This document shows, in pieces, positions 1 to 10,603 of a DNA stretch of 64,000 bases; the stretch's first letter is position 1, and each line of letters opens with the position of its first letter. Under the pieces are notes generated by a model. That model saw nothing but the letters and a program-made list of their open reading frames with translations. It did no database searches and had not been told where the DNA came from. The DNA is from Marifrigoribacter sp965178585. GTDB lineage: Bacteria; Bacteroidota; Bacteroidia; Flavobacteriales; Flavobacteriaceae. A program made the position numbers and the translations under genes. The DNA lies in the NCBI GenBank assembly GCA_965178585.1, contig OZ238267.1, forward strand, positions 1,054,001 through 1,118,000. Direction: 5' to 3'.

Positions 1-1450
1 AAGTAGAGTCTATTTGGTTGTCTAATACACCGCCTGAATCTAAGGTAATGGTTTCTGCACCACCATTAAAGTTGAATATTCTATCAGCAGCATTTAAATT
101 ATCTACAATAGGTTCTAATCCTACATAATTAAAGGTCGTATTACCAGTTACATCAATAAATCCATCATTAGCATTGGTGAAATTGTGAGTTACAGAAGCA
201 TAGTTTCCTGTAGCTGATAATAACATGATATCACCAGGACTACTATTTTGATTCCCTCCATCGTAGTTAACAATATCACCAAAGTTACCACCATCTAAAT
301 CTACATTTAAACTATCATCTCCATCTTGCGTGTTAATATTTATAGCTCCTATTACTGAAGCAATCGTTACTAACACATCGTTTCCATCTTGTGTAGCTCC
401 TTGACCTGCAATAACAGGTTTGTTAGGATCACTAATTCGATAATTAGTGCCGTCAATGACAATTGTTAGTTCATCATCTTCACCAACCGAATCATTAAAC
501 ACTAAATTTCCGCTTGCGTCTACTTCTACATTTATAGCACTAGATCGTAATACAACGTCATTACCGTCTCCTTGATCATAATAAATATACCAAGTTTCTC
601 CATTGAATGCTATTGGAGAACCATCTGGAAGACCAGTAAAAGTTCCAACAACAGGATCAACATCGTCGTTATTTATAATAGTAAGAATATCAAAAGGAGT
701 TGCACTACCTCCAAAATTATCAACTAGTGTTAGGTTAACATCAGTAATATCTACAGTTCCTGTAACTAATAATTGATCGTAATTTGTCCCAGCTGTGGCA
801 GTACCTTGAATGTTTACATTATAAGTATTTCCACTCGGAATAAGAGTATTTGCACTTATCGGAAAAACACCTCTTCCATTATAACCTGGATGAATATCTC
901 CAGTCATTGTAAGTGCCATTGCAGTTACTAAATTAGAAGGAACTATTCCTGATAGGCTAACCAAATATCCGGTTGGAGCAGTTAAAGAAACATTTCCTAA
1001 ACTATTTATACTAGTAGCATTATTCGATAAATAAATTCCAGCAGTATTTGCATTTCCTGCGGTTCCAGTAATCGATATATCCCCAGTTCCGGTTGAAGTT
1101 ATTGGACAGCCAATATTTACCCCTTCATTAAATCCTCCAGTTGTATCTGTACCAGTACCATTAATTGTAATAGCTCCATTTTCTGCACTAACAGAAGTTG
1201 TAGTTGATACAATTTCGACACCTCTATTTACATTAGTTCCTTCACCTCCTGAACCAGTAATAACAATAGTACCTGCAGCAGAAGTTGCTATGTTTGCTGA
1301 ATTACGGATACTTGTTCCTAGATTATAGGGTCCAAATGCACTTGCACTTGCTGTTCCATTAATATTTATATTTCCACCATTAGATTGAACAGAAACTCCT
1401 GTACCTTGAATATCAACTCCTCTATTTTGCTGATCACCAGCACCACCAAA
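1..1450 (-). pseudogene. In-frame continuation of repeat-rich surface protein after a premature stop (runs off window)
   Basis: Read on the minus strand in the frame of the upstream reading frame (1451-4129), codons stay open from 1450 to the window edge, about 483 codons, interrupted only by the TGA at 1451-1453. The translation continues the same Gly/Thr/Asn-rich motif (GNIxITGTGxNG type), then a segment ending GDGNDVVLRSS like the end of autotransporter-type passenger repeats. It then begins a second copy of the module seen near residues 225-410 of the first part (GNLVFNDS, TQDGNDVL, NTQDGDDSL, GGAETITLD). Any C-terminal T9SS domain lies outside. The preserved frame suggests a very recent nonsense change or a base error. 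Confidence 0.72.
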
Positions 1451-4129
1451 TCATGTAATAGAAATATTTCCTGTAAGTAAATCTTCAAACTTGGCTTGAT
1501 TATGTAAAGCAACACCTTGATTAAAGCTTCCTGTACCATTTCCACCGGTTCCATGAGCAGTTATTCCTCCACTATTTGTTTGTGCAATGGCGTTATTAAA
1601 TACAACTCCATAGTTGCCTGATGCTCCATTTGCACCTGTCCCTGTGAATGAAATAGCTCCATTTGCGGTATCTGTGATAAGTGAATTGTTAACTATTACA
1701 ATTCCATGATTTGAATTACCTGTTCCTGAAGTAGAGGATCCATTAATAGTTATTCCACCACCAGCAGTACTAATGGTACTATTGTTTCCTTCTACTCCAA
1801 AATTTGAATTAACCCCTGCACCTCCAGAAGCTAATATGTTTATTGCACCTGTTCCTGTACTACTAATAGATGAATTGCCAACAAAACGAAGTCCTCTATT
1901 ATTATTTCCAGTACCATTACCTCCAGTAGCATTAAATGTTATATTTCCATTATTACTTCTAACAGAACTTGTCCCATTTAAATCAACTCCAATATTTTCA
2001 TTTACTCCATTAGCTCCTGTTCCTGTAATTGTAATGTTTCCGTTGGCAGTATCTTCAATATTAGAATCTCCTTCTAGAGTAAACTCATCATTAGCACTTC
2101 CTGTACCACCAGCATTTCCAAGCATAGTAATACCACCACCAGAAGTTATAACATCCGCATTATAAAAGACAATTCCTTTATTTGCATTGACACCTCCAAC
2201 AGAAGTACCTGTAACATTTATAGTACCAGTACCAGTTGCAGTTACTAATGATTCAAATATAATAGTAATACCTTCGTTATTATTACCTGTTCCATTACCA
2301 CCTGTTCCATTTAGAACAATAGCTCCGTTAACAGATGAAATAGTGGTACCAGTATCTTGCATTCGTATACCTTGATTTGCACTAACACCATTACCACCAA
2401 CACCAATAATACTTATGGTGCTTGCTCCTATTGTGCTTACTGTTGAGCCTTGATTTATTAATACTCCAAAATGACTATTACCAGTTCCATTACTACTTCC
2501 AGTACCTGTTAAAGTAATGTTACCAGTACCTGTAGTTTGAACTGTAGCATTTAAAATATCTAAACCTGAATAGTTAAGCCCTGCTGCTGGTGCAGTACCA
2601 GCTGTCATAGTAATATCTCCGTTTGTAGATTGTACGGTAGCATTTGCAACTATACTATCGTCGGTTGTTGTAGTGGTAATTGAACCAGTTGTTGTTACAT
2701 CTTGATTAATTATTAAAGCTTCACTGTCTGTTGTGAGGTTACCGTTACCAATATTAGTAGCATTGGCTTGGAACAAAATACCATCATTGACACCATCATT
2801 ACCATTTATATTTAAATCTGCATCAAAAGCAGCATCGACTCCTTCAATATTAATAATATCATCTCCTGTTCCTGCATTAATAGTTAAGGAATTGGTTGGG
2901 TTGTTAAAGTCTACCATTTCTCCTAAGGTAGAATCTATTTGATTATCAAGAGAACCACCTGCATCTAAGGTAATCGTTTCTGCTCCTCCTGTAAAGTCAA
3001 AAACTCTATCGACAGCATTTAAATTATCAATAATAGGCTCTAAACCTGTATAAGTAATTGTTGCATTACCTGTAATAGCTACAGATCCATCATTTTCGTT
3101 AACAAAATTGTGTGTTACATTTGCAAATGTTGCACCTCCAGTAAAAGATAATAAATCTCCTGGAGCAGCAGTTTGCGAACCACCATTATAGCTAATAGCA
3201 TCTGGAAAATTTCCTCCAGAAAAATCTACATCTAATAAATCGTCTCCATCTTGAGTGTTTATTTGTATGGATCCAGTTACGGAAGCTATTGGTACTAAAA
3301 CATCGGTACCATCTTGTGTAGCTCCAGAACCAGCTATTAAAGTACTATTAGGATCACCAATACGGTAATTTGAACCATCTACAGCTAATGTAAGATCATC
3401 GTCCACACCATCGGTATCGTTATAAACTAGGTTTCCAGAACCGTCTACTTCTATGTTGCCTCCTACAAATGTTCCACCAATATCAATATCATCCCAATAA
3501 GAAGTAGCTCCACCATTTAAATTACTAAGTGCAATATAGCTTACATAATTTAATGATGTGTTTCTAAATGGAAAATTTGTGGCTACAACTGAACCATTAA
3601 TTCTTATGTCATAATTTTTAGCAGTCCAATCAATATTTTCTAAAACTATATCATACCACATATTATTGGAAACTGGGAATTGCAATTCATTTGTTGAATT
3701 TGCATAAATTCTATAAATCCCATTAGAAAAATAACTCCAAATTAAACAATCAACCATATTGTTGCCATTTGGTAAAATTATTACATATCCTGTAGCACCT
3801 TGATTAGTGTCAGATGTACGAACTGAATAGGAAATTGTAGTCGGCTGGCTATTTGGAAATGTTGCTCCCAAACCATTATTCCAATTAGGTCCATTGTTAG
3901 AACTACCTATCATTTCAAGTGCGTATGTTCCATTATTAACAGGATTTGTAGTAACCCCTTTTGTATATAACCCTCCTGTATCTGTCCATTGGCTAATATT
4001 TCCAGACTCAAAATCATCTGCAAAGACAGTTTGTGCTGTTATTTGATAGGTAAATGCGCTTATTAAAAATAAAGCACCTAACAACCAAAAGCTCTTTTTA
4101 AAGACTTGATTAATTGTATAGTTCCTCAT
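1451..4129 (-). CDS. Secreted repeat-rich adhesin-like protein, N-terminal part ending at an in-frame TGA
   Basis: 892 residues before the TGA. An N-terminal hydrophobic signal region (about residues 13-32, ending ITAQ) is followed by a jelly-roll-like segment (about 35-215) and an acidic region with TQDGTDVL and NTQDGDDLL motifs. Then come many degenerate 35-45 residue repeats of the form ITGTGANG..N.GV, typical of beta-helical surface proteins. Such proteins act outside the cell; no enzyme motif is seen. It starts 2 bp after the stop of the 129-aa gene (4132-4521), so the two probably form one operon. The TGA replaces an expected Gly codon (GGA) in an ITG motif. Specific ligand unknown. Confidence 0.75.
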   Translation of the reverse strand: MRNYTINQVFKKSFWLLGALFLISAFTYQITAQTVFADDFESGNISQWTDTGGLYTKGVTTNPVNNGTYALEMIGSSNNGPNWNNGLGATFPNSQPTTISYSVRTSDTNQGATGYVIILPNGNNMVDCLIWSYFSNGIYRIYANSTNELQFPVSNNMWYDIVLENIDWTAKNYDIRINGSVVATNFPFRNTSLNYVSYIALSNLNGGATSYWDDIDIGGTFVGGNIEVDGSGNLVYNDTDGVDDDLTLAVDGSNYRIGDPNSTLIAGSGATQDGTDVLVPIASVTGSIQINTQDGDDLLDVDFSGGNFPDAISYNGGSQTAAPGDLLSFTGGATFANVTHNFVNENDGSVAITGNATITYTGLEPIIDNLNAVDRVFDFTGGAETITLDAGGSLDNQIDSTLGEMVDFNNPTNSLTINAGTGDDIINIEGVDAAFDADLNINGNDGVNDGILFQANATNIGNGNLTTDSEALIINQDVTTTGSITTTTTDDSIVANATVQSTNGDITMTAGTAPAAGLNYSGLDILNATVQTTGTGNITLTGTGSSNGTGNSHFGVLINQGSTVSTIGASTISIIGVGGNGVSANQGIRMQDTGTTISSVNGAIVLNGTGGNGTGNNNEGITIIFESLVTATGTGTINVTGTSVGGVNANKGIVFYNADVITSGGGITMLGNAGGTGSANDEFTLEGDSNIEDTANGNITITGTGANGVNENIGVDLNGTSSVRSNNGNITFNATGGNGTGNNNRGLRFVGNSSISSTGTGAINILASGGAGVNSNFGVEGNNSTISTAGGGITINGSSTSGTGNSNHGIVIVNNSLITDTANGAISFTGTGANGASGNYGVVFNNAIAQTNSGGITAHGTGGNGTGSFNQGVALHNQAKFEDLLTGNISIT

Positions 4130-4131
4130 GA

Positions 4132-4521
4132 TTAATTGTTATTTTGGTTATTAATCACTGGATTGCCATTAGCATCAAGTTTCATATTTTTATAACGCTC
4201 TTGTTGTGCTTTTTTTGCCTTCAACTGAGCTTTTGCATTTTCAGATTTTTGCAATCTTATTCTAACCGCTTCGGTTTGTTTTTCTCTTTCTACTTTCGCT
4301 ATTTTACTTTTTTTAGCATTTTCTTCTATACGTTTTTGAGTTGCCACATCTTCTTCCATCGTGTAATCACTAATGGAAACATTGTTTTCTTCTAAATAAG
4401 AAGTTACTTTCAACTCTGGCATGGCTAGCATTTCTTCATTAGGAGTAAGCTCCTTGTTTTGTGCTAAAAGCATCGAAGTTGATAAAATTGTAAAGAATAA
4501 TAATAAGGTAAGTTTTTTCAT
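4132..4521 (-). CDS. Small secreted protein with charged coiled coil, unknown function
   Basis: 129 residues. The first ~20 residues form a signal peptide ending LLAQ. A short acidic segment leads to a long Lys/Glu/Arg/Ala-rich helix (about residues 55-115) likely to be a coiled coil, and the tail is Asn-rich. It is the first gene of a probable two-gene operon with the repeat-rich surface protein 2 bp downstream, so a role in its folding, periplasmic transit or surface attachment is possible but only inferred. I do not recognise the family. Confidence 0.7.
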   Translation of the reverse strand: MKKLTLLLFFTILSTSMLLAQNKELTPNEEMLAMPELKVTSYLEENNVSISDYTMEEDVATQKRIEENAKKSKIAKVEREKQTEAVRIRLQKSENAKAQLKAKKAQQERYKNMKLDANGNPVINNQNNN

Positions 4522-4674
4522 TTTAATTGTTTATAATTGGTTAGTAAAATCCCTAAATAAATTATTGATATATGATAATCATATTTTTTAGTTGAACTAC
4601 TCAAAAATTAGCTGAAAGGTATTTCTTACAATAAATATTGAATTCAAATCTTGAATTTTAACATTTTTAAGAAT

Positions 4675-4707
4675 AAAAAAACCTCCTTTTCAATTAAGAA
4701 AAGGAGG
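4675..4707 (-). terminator. Intrinsic terminator of htpG
   Basis: Perfect 10-bp stem (CCTCCTTTTC at 4682-4691 with its complement at 4698-4707), loop AATTAA. On the minus strand it is followed by a run of T (4675-4681). It lies 27 bp after the htpG stop. Confidence 0.85.
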
Positions 4708-4733
4708 CTTGGTTTTTAAAGTATTTATTTTAC

Positions 4734-6626
4734 TTACTTTATCATTTCAAAACTACGTTTGATAAAAGTTGTTAACTCTTCACCTTTTAAAAGGTTTTGA
4801 GATAAACGTGCTAAATCCAATGCTTGGTTCACCAATCGCTCTTTCTTTTTAGCAGTTTTGGTATTTAGTATTTCACCGATCAATTCGTTATTGGTATTGA
4901 CTACTAAATTGTACATATCTGGCATATTACCCATACCAAACATACCACCACCGCCACCGGTTTGTTGCATCTCTTTCATACGACGCATAAACTCAGGTTG
5001 TGTAATAATAAATGGATTAGCATTGCTATCCATTGCTTCTAATTGTACGGTAAATTTATCTTGTGGAATGATCTCTGTCAGAACCGTTTTTAAAGTTTCT
5101 TTTTCTTCATCATTCAACTTAGAGATTTGTTCTTCGTCTTTCTTAATTAAGTTGTCGATATGATCTCCATCTACTCTTACAAATGTTACATTTTCTTCAG
5201 TAGATTCTAATTTTTGAATTAAATGTGAAACGATAGGAGAGTCTAAAAATAAAACTTCATATCCTTTTTCTTTTGCAGCATCAATATAAGCGTGTTGCTC
5301 ATCTTTATTAGATGCGTATAACACTACTAATTTATCATCCTTATCGGTTTGAAGTGGCTTTATTTTTTCTTTTAGTTCTTCAATTGTAAAATAGGTGTCA
5401 TCTACTGTTGGATATAAAGCAAATGCTTGTGCTTTTTCAAAGAATTTTTCTTCAGAAAGCATTCCGTATTCAATAACGATTTTAATATCATTCCATTTTT
5501 GCTCAAAATCTGCACGATCGCTATTAAATAAACTCTTTAATTTATCTGCAACTTTACGAGTGATATAACTTGATATCTTTTTTACAGCACCATCTGCTTG
5601 CAAGTAACTTCTAGATACGTTTAGTGGAATATCTGGAGAGTCAATAACCCCACGAAGCATCGTTAAAAATTCTGGAACAATTCCTTCAACATTATCCGTT
5701 ACAAAAACCTGATTTTGGTATAACTGAATTTTATCCTTCTGCATATTTAAATCGTTTGTCATCTTAGGGAAATATAAAATTCCGGTAAGATTAAAAGGAT
5801 AATCTACATTAAGGTGAATGTTAAAAAGAGGCTCTTCAAATTGCATTGGATACAATTCTTTATAAAAACTCTTATAATCGTCAGGGTTTAACTCTGAAGG
5901 TTGTTTCGTCCAAGCCGGGTTAGGATTGTTTATTATGTTATCTACCTCTTGAGTAGGCGCTGGATCTTCTTCTTTTGCTCCTTCAGGTTTAGGTAATGTT
6001 TCAGTACGCATTCCAAATTTAATTGGAATGGGCATAAACTTGTTATACTTCACTAACAGTTCATTAATTCTAGCTTCTTCTAAAAACTCTAATGAATCGT
6101 CAGCGATATGAAGTACAATTTCTGTTCCTCTTTCTGTTTTGTCAGCTTCTTCAACTGAATATTCTGGAGAACCATCACATTCCCAATGAACTGCTGGTTC
6201 ATCTTTAAAACTTTTTGAGATAATCTCAACTTTATCTGCTACCATAAATGCAGAATAAAATCCTAATCCAAAATGACCAATGATTCCTTTGTCATCTCCA
6301 GATTCGTCTTTGTATTTTTCTAAAAACTCTTCAGCTCCCGAAAAAGCGATTTCATTAATGTACTTTTCAATCTCATCTTTTGTCATTCCAATTCCCTGGT
6401 CGATGATATGAAGCTTCTTGTTTTCTTTATCAATTTTTATTTCAATCATTGGGTTGCCATATTCTACTTTGGCTTCACCAATATTGGTTAAATACTTCAG
6501 TTTAACAGTAGCATCTGTTGCATTTGAAATTAATTCTCTTAGAAATATTTCGTGATCGCTATATAAAAACTTCTTAATTAGCGGAAAAATATTTTCAACC
6601 GATACGTTAATAGTTCCTTTACTCAT
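4734..6626 (-). CDS. htpG: Molecular chaperone HtpG (Hsp90 family)
   Basis: 630 residues, normal length for bacterial Hsp90. The N-terminal GHKL ATPase motifs are present: ELISNATDA (31-39, Mg/ATP-binding Glu and Asn), DQGIGM (76-81) and GHFGLGFYS (117-125). Middle and C-terminal dimerisation domains follow. A Gly/Met-rich stretch (GGGGGMFGMGNMP) lies in the C-terminal domain. Cytosolic ATP-dependent chaperone, transcribed alone with its own terminator and a 212-bp upstream gap shared with the divergent fabH-like gene. No CIRCE-like inverted repeat was seen upstream. Confidence 0.97.
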   Translation of the reverse strand: MSKGTINVSVENIFPLIKKFLYSDHEIFLRELISNATDATVKLKYLTNIGEAKVEYGNPMIEIKIDKENKKLHIIDQGIGMTKDEIEKYINEIAFSGAEEFLEKYKDESGDDKGIIGHFGLGFYSAFMVADKVEIISKSFKDEPAVHWECDGSPEYSVEEADKTERGTEIVLHIADDSLEFLEEARINELLVKYNKFMPIPIKFGMRTETLPKPEGAKEEDPAPTQEVDNIINNPNPAWTKQPSELNPDDYKSFYKELYPMQFEEPLFNIHLNVDYPFNLTGILYFPKMTNDLNMQKDKIQLYQNQVFVTDNVEGIVPEFLTMLRGVIDSPDIPLNVSRSYLQADGAVKKISSYITRKVADKLKSLFNSDRADFEQKWNDIKIVIEYGMLSEEKFFEKAQAFALYPTVDDTYFTIEELKEKIKPLQTDKDDKLVVLYASNKDEQHAYIDAAKEKGYEVLFLDSPIVSHLIQKLESTEENVTFVRVDGDHIDNLIKKDEEQISKLNDEEKETLKTVLTEIIPQDKFTVQLEAMDSNANPFIITQPEFMRRMKEMQQTGGGGGMFGMGNMPDMYNLVVNTNNELIGEILNTKTAKKKERLVNQALDLARLSQNLLKGEELTTFIKRSFEMIK

Positions 6627-6838
6627 ATTTATAAATTTTAATTATTATATTTTTTTATAAATATTTACTAGTCAAAAAAAATACCAATTATAAATTACTG
6701 ACAAGTTGACAAGAGAAATTAACAAAATACTATGCATGCATACTATAACAATGTAATTTAATACTTCATTCTATAGTTAATAAGTATATTTAGACTCCCA
6801 ATTTTCAACTAAATGAATTTGGGTTTAATACTAATTAC

Positions 6839-7840
6839 ATGTATACATCGAGAATTTCAGGATTGGGACATTTTGTTCCAGAAAATATAGTAACGAATGA
6901 TGAACTTTCACAGTTGATGGACACTAATGATGAGTGGATTCAGGAAAGAACTGGTATAAAAGAGCGTAGATGGATTAAAAAAGGTAGTAATGAAACATCT
7001 GCATCAATGGGTGCAAAAGCTGCCAAAATTGCTATAGAAAAGGCTGGTATTGATAAAGATGAAATTGATTTTATCATTTTTGCGACATTAAGTCCAGATA
7101 TGTATTTTCCTGGTTGTGGGGTACAGATTCAAGATATGTTAGACTTGCCAACTATTGGCGCATTGGATGTACGTAATCAATGTTCAGGATTTGTTTATGC
7201 TTTATCGGTTGCCGATCAATTTATAAAAACAGGAATGTATAAAAATATATTGGTTATTGGCTCTGAATTTCATTCTGGAGGATTGGATATTTCAGATCGT
7301 GGTCGAGGAGTTTCAGTAATTTTTGGAGATGGGGCAGGAGCTGCTATTTTAACAAGAAGTAATGATGAAAAAAGAGGTGTTTTATCTACTCATTTGCATA
7401 GTGAGGGGAAACACGCTAAAGAATTAACAGTAGAAGGACCTAGTATTGCACATTGGGTTCCAGAAATATTAAATAATCCTGATGATTTATCCTATTATCC
7501 TTATATGAACGGAACGTTTGTTTTTAAAAATGCAGTAGTTCGTTTTTCTGAAGTGATTATGGAAGGGTTGCAAACCAATGGTTTATCTCCTGATAAAATT
7601 GATATGTTTATTCCACATCAAGCCAACTTACGTATTTCACAATTTGTTCAGAAAAAATTTAGGTTAAGAGACGACCAGGTTTTTAATAATATTCAAAAAT
7701 ATGGTAATACCACAGCAGCTTCTATTGTAATTGCTTTGTCTGAAGCTCACGAAGAAGGAAAAATAAAAGAAGGAGATTTAGTAGTTTTAGCAGCTTTTGG
7801 TTCTGGCTTCACTTGGGCGAGTGCTATTATAAGATGGTAA
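6839..7840 (+). CDS. 3-oxoacyl-ACP synthase III family protein (FabH-like)
   Basis: 333 residues, full length for the KAS III family. The catalytic triad is visible: Cys115 in NQCSGF, His260 in IPHQAN and Asn290 in YGNTTAAS. The thiolase-fold motif GDGAGAAIL is present. The family condenses an acyl-CoA with malonyl-ACP to start fatty acid or related chains in the cytosol. It stands alone, not beside plsX or acpP, so it may be an accessory KAS III (for example for a secondary lipid) rather than the main fabH; substrate not readable. A strong terminator follows. Confidence 0.9.
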   Translation: MYTSRISGLGHFVPENIVTNDELSQLMDTNDEWIQERTGIKERRWIKKGSNETSASMGAKAAKIAIEKAGIDKDEIDFIIFATLSPDMYFPGCGVQIQDMLDLPTIGALDVRNQCSGFVYALSVADQFIKTGMYKNILVIGSEFHSGGLDISDRGRGVSVIFGDGAGAAILTRSNDEKRGVLSTHLHSEGKHAKELTVEGPSIAHWVPEILNNPDDLSYYPYMNGTFVFKNAVVRFSEVIMEGLQTNGLSPDKIDMFIPHQANLRISQFVQKKFRLRDDQVFNNIQKYGNTTAASIVIALSEAHEEGKIKEGDLVVLAAFGSGFTWASAIIRW

Positions 7841-7866
7841 GCTAAAACATAAATTTAACATAAATT

Positions 7867-7900
7867 AAAAAGCCTTTTGAATTCGATCAAAAGGCTTTTT
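7867..7900. terminator. Bidirectional intrinsic terminator
   Basis: 14-bp perfect stem (7867-7880 with 7887-7900, core AGCCTTTTGA), loop ATTCGA, with an A run on one side and a T run on the other. It ends the FabH-like gene and could also end minus-strand transcription from the TonB receptor. Confidence 0.85.
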
Positions 7901-8026
7901 TCAATATTATTTGCTGTTTATTACAAGTGGTTAATTCAAATAAATCATCAATAAGATTGTTTTATATATAGACTAATAAAAAACTATATTGTTTCATTTA
8001 AATTATTCATTTAACAATATCTTAAC

Positions 8027-10471
8027 CTAGAACAATCCTCCGCTTCCAGATTTTTCATCGTTATCTCTTCTTTTACGAGATTTTGCTCGGTATTTTCCAC
8101 CCCCAAAACGGTAAGACAAACCAACATATACTGTATTGCTTTCCCAGTTAAAAGCACCTTCTTGAGGATAAGGGTTACTACCCTCAAATGCAAACTTCAT
8201 GGTGTTGAAGATATCATTATAATTAATGCTAAAAGTTCCTTTTCCGTCCCATAGATTATATCGAGCCCCCAAATTAACAAAATACATTGGCTCAACTTTA
8301 AATTGTAGTCCTTTGTTTTCTCCTCGGTAAAAGCCAAAAGCAGAAAGCGTTAGGTTTTTAGTTACACTAAAATTATTAAACATTCTAAAATTCCAAGCCA
8401 CATTGTCAACTTCTATTTTTTGAGTAATAATATCATCTTCAGTTGGTGGTGTATTTCCAGAATTGTCTAGTGTTTCTGTAATACCTGTTTGAGTCTGAGA
8501 GTATAAGTCGAAACTTATATTAAAACTCCACCATTTAGTTGGTTTGTAATTACTAGATACTTCGACGCCATAAGCTGAGGTATTATCAAAATTATCATAG
8601 GTTAATATTACCTTATTAAAGTCTGTACGATCTATAAATACTGCTCTATTTATTTCGTCATTTATAGATCTATAAAATACGCCGCCAGTTATACTTCCTT
8701 TTTCTAAACTTCGAGTATAATTTGCCTCAACCGAATTAGTAAATTGTGGTTGTAATTGAGTATTCCCATAAGAAGAAATTAATGGAGTGCTCCATTCTCT
8801 AATAGGATTTACCTGACTAATTCCAGGTCTATCTACACGTCGACTGTAACTTACTTGATATTGATTTTTCTCAGTTGGAGTATAAGTTACATATGCTGAT
8901 GGATATAACTCTACATAATCGTTACTAAAAGAACGAACCGTATTGGTATCTGCTTTTACCTCTACAGTTTCAACTCTAAGGCCTGCTTGATACGACCATT
9001 TCTCATATTTATTTCCATAGGTAGCATAGGCTGAATAGATATCACGAGTATAATCAAATTCTGTATTCGGTGTAGGAGTTAAGTTCCCATTAGAATTATA
9101 TGAAAAACCAGTTGAACTATAATCTTGAATGGTATTGTATAAACGAGCTTCTGCACCTAACTCTAATTTAGATGTTTCAGTTAATGGGTTTACATAATCT
9201 AAATTTACGGTTAAACGCTCACTATCTACATCAACAAAATCCTCATAATTAGGGATAGGTGAAGCACCTGAAAATTTAAAAATGGCATCATCCTCACTTT
9301 TATAGGTATTGAAATTTGCTTCTAACTCTATATTGTGTCCTTCTTTTTCAAAATCTCGTTTATAGTCAAAATTATATGTAGAAGATGTATTTCCTCCATC
9401 ACTTGAGAATAATTGAGATTGGTTGAATTCTGGATCATCATAATATTGAATATCTACATCTCCATTAAACTTTCCATCGTATAAATTTTGAGTTGTAAAT
9501 ACTGAAATGGTGTTTTTATCATTTAAATAAAAATCGATACCCGCTTTGAAAATATTTGATTTAGAATCGTCTAAAAAAAAGAAATTCTGTTCTGAATTAT
9601 CATCAGGCCTATAAATATTACCATAGTTCTCGTTTTTCGAAACATTATTTGCATAATTTCCATAGATGTTAAATTTTCCATTACGATAATTTAAATCTAA
9701 AGAACCATTAAATTTTGCTTGTTCTTGATAAGTAAGACCCACACTAGCAGATCCGTTTACTCCAAGTTTAACATTTTTATGGAGAACGATGTTAATAATA
9801 CCACTCATTCCTTCAGGATTATATTTTGCAGAAGGATTAGTAATTAATTCTACTTGTTTTATTGCTGTGGAAGGTATTTGCTTTAATAATTGTGCTATGG
9901 GTACATTGGTTAATTTGCCATCAACCATAACTTGTACATTACTGTTGCCACGCATAGAAATATCTCCAGTTTGGGGGTCGACATTAACAGTTGGTAAATT
10001 GTTCATTAACTCGGATGCAGTTGGTCCTGCGGTAACTAAATCTTTTCCAACGGTTATTACTTTTCGATCAATTTTTTGTTGAATTGTTGAGTTTTCAGCA
10101 CGAACAACAACTTCGTCTAAAGCTTCAACATCTTCTTCTAATTCTATGCGGCCAAGTTGTAATTTTCTAGAACCTTTTGAGATTTCAATTTCTGTTGTAA
10201 ACGTTTTATATCCTATATATTGAATGTAAAGCTTACTTTTTCCTTCTGGAAGGTCTTCAATAGTAAATTCACCAAGATCATCTGTAATTCCTCCAGTAAT
10301 TATTTCATCATTTAAATCTTTAATAACGATAGAAACATATGGTATGGGTTCTTGTAAATTTTTGTCGATTACGGTTCCCGAAATAGAACCGTTTCTGTCT
10401 GGGTTGGGTGTAGCAAATGCAAAAGTACATATACTAAGCATTACCACTAATGCAGTGTAAAATTTGTTCAT
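8027..10471 (-). CDS. TonB-dependent receptor / outer-membrane beta-barrel protein with CarboxypepD-like N-domain
   Basis: 814 residues. A signal peptide (about 1-20, ending AFATP) precedes a carboxypeptidase-regulatory-like Ig domain (about 28-105: SGTVIDKN, PYVSIVIKD, DLGEFTIEDLP). A plug-like domain follows (about 125-235: ELMNNLPTVNVDP, ISMRGNSNVQVMVDGK, GIINIVLHK). The rest is a beta barrel rich in aromatic strands ending YVGLSYRFGG, and the tail is unusually basic then Gly-rich (KSRKRRDNDEKSGSGGLF). It resembles the outer membrane beta-barrel family 3 of Bacteroidota rather than SusC; no SusD partner is nearby. Substrate unknown. Confidence 0.9.
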   Translation of the reverse strand: MNKFYTALVVMLSICTFAFATPNPDRNGSISGTVIDKNLQEPIPYVSIVIKDLNDEIITGGITDDLGEFTIEDLPEGKSKLYIQYIGYKTFTTEIEISKGSRKLQLGRIELEEDVEALDEVVVRAENSTIQQKIDRKVITVGKDLVTAGPTASELMNNLPTVNVDPQTGDISMRGNSNVQVMVDGKLTNVPIAQLLKQIPSTAIKQVELITNPSAKYNPEGMSGIINIVLHKNVKLGVNGSASVGLTYQEQAKFNGSLDLNYRNGKFNIYGNYANNVSKNENYGNIYRPDDNSEQNFFFLDDSKSNIFKAGIDFYLNDKNTISVFTTQNLYDGKFNGDVDIQYYDDPEFNQSQLFSSDGGNTSSTYNFDYKRDFEKEGHNIELEANFNTYKSEDDAIFKFSGASPIPNYEDFVDVDSERLTVNLDYVNPLTETSKLELGAEARLYNTIQDYSSTGFSYNSNGNLTPTPNTEFDYTRDIYSAYATYGNKYEKWSYQAGLRVETVEVKADTNTVRSFSNDYVELYPSAYVTYTPTEKNQYQVSYSRRVDRPGISQVNPIREWSTPLISSYGNTQLQPQFTNSVEANYTRSLEKGSITGGVFYRSINDEINRAVFIDRTDFNKVILTYDNFDNTSAYGVEVSSNYKPTKWWSFNISFDLYSQTQTGITETLDNSGNTPPTEDDIITQKIEVDNVAWNFRMFNNFSVTKNLTLSAFGFYRGENKGLQFKVEPMYFVNLGARYNLWDGKGTFSINYNDIFNTMKFAFEGSNPYPQEGAFNWESNTVYVGLSYRFGGGKYRAKSRKRRDNDEKSGSGGLF

Positions 10472-10603
10472 TTTTTGATTGATTGATGTTAATAATATTA
10501 TTTTCCCTAAAAAAGAAAAATATATTTGTTTTGATTATGAATATGACGAGTTGAAAAAAAATATGTTACAGTGGAGTATTCCTTTTAACACATTTTAACA
10601 AAC

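Noticed and set aside
1451..1453. TGA as selenocysteine or programmed readthrough
   Set aside because: The position wants Gly in a structural repeat, no Sec machinery or nearby SECIS-like hairpin was seen, and a one-base change from GGA is simpler.
1773..2942. Pro/Val-rich plus-strand frames opposite the surface protein
   Set aside because: They are shadows caused by Gly/Asn/Thr-rich codons on the coding strand.
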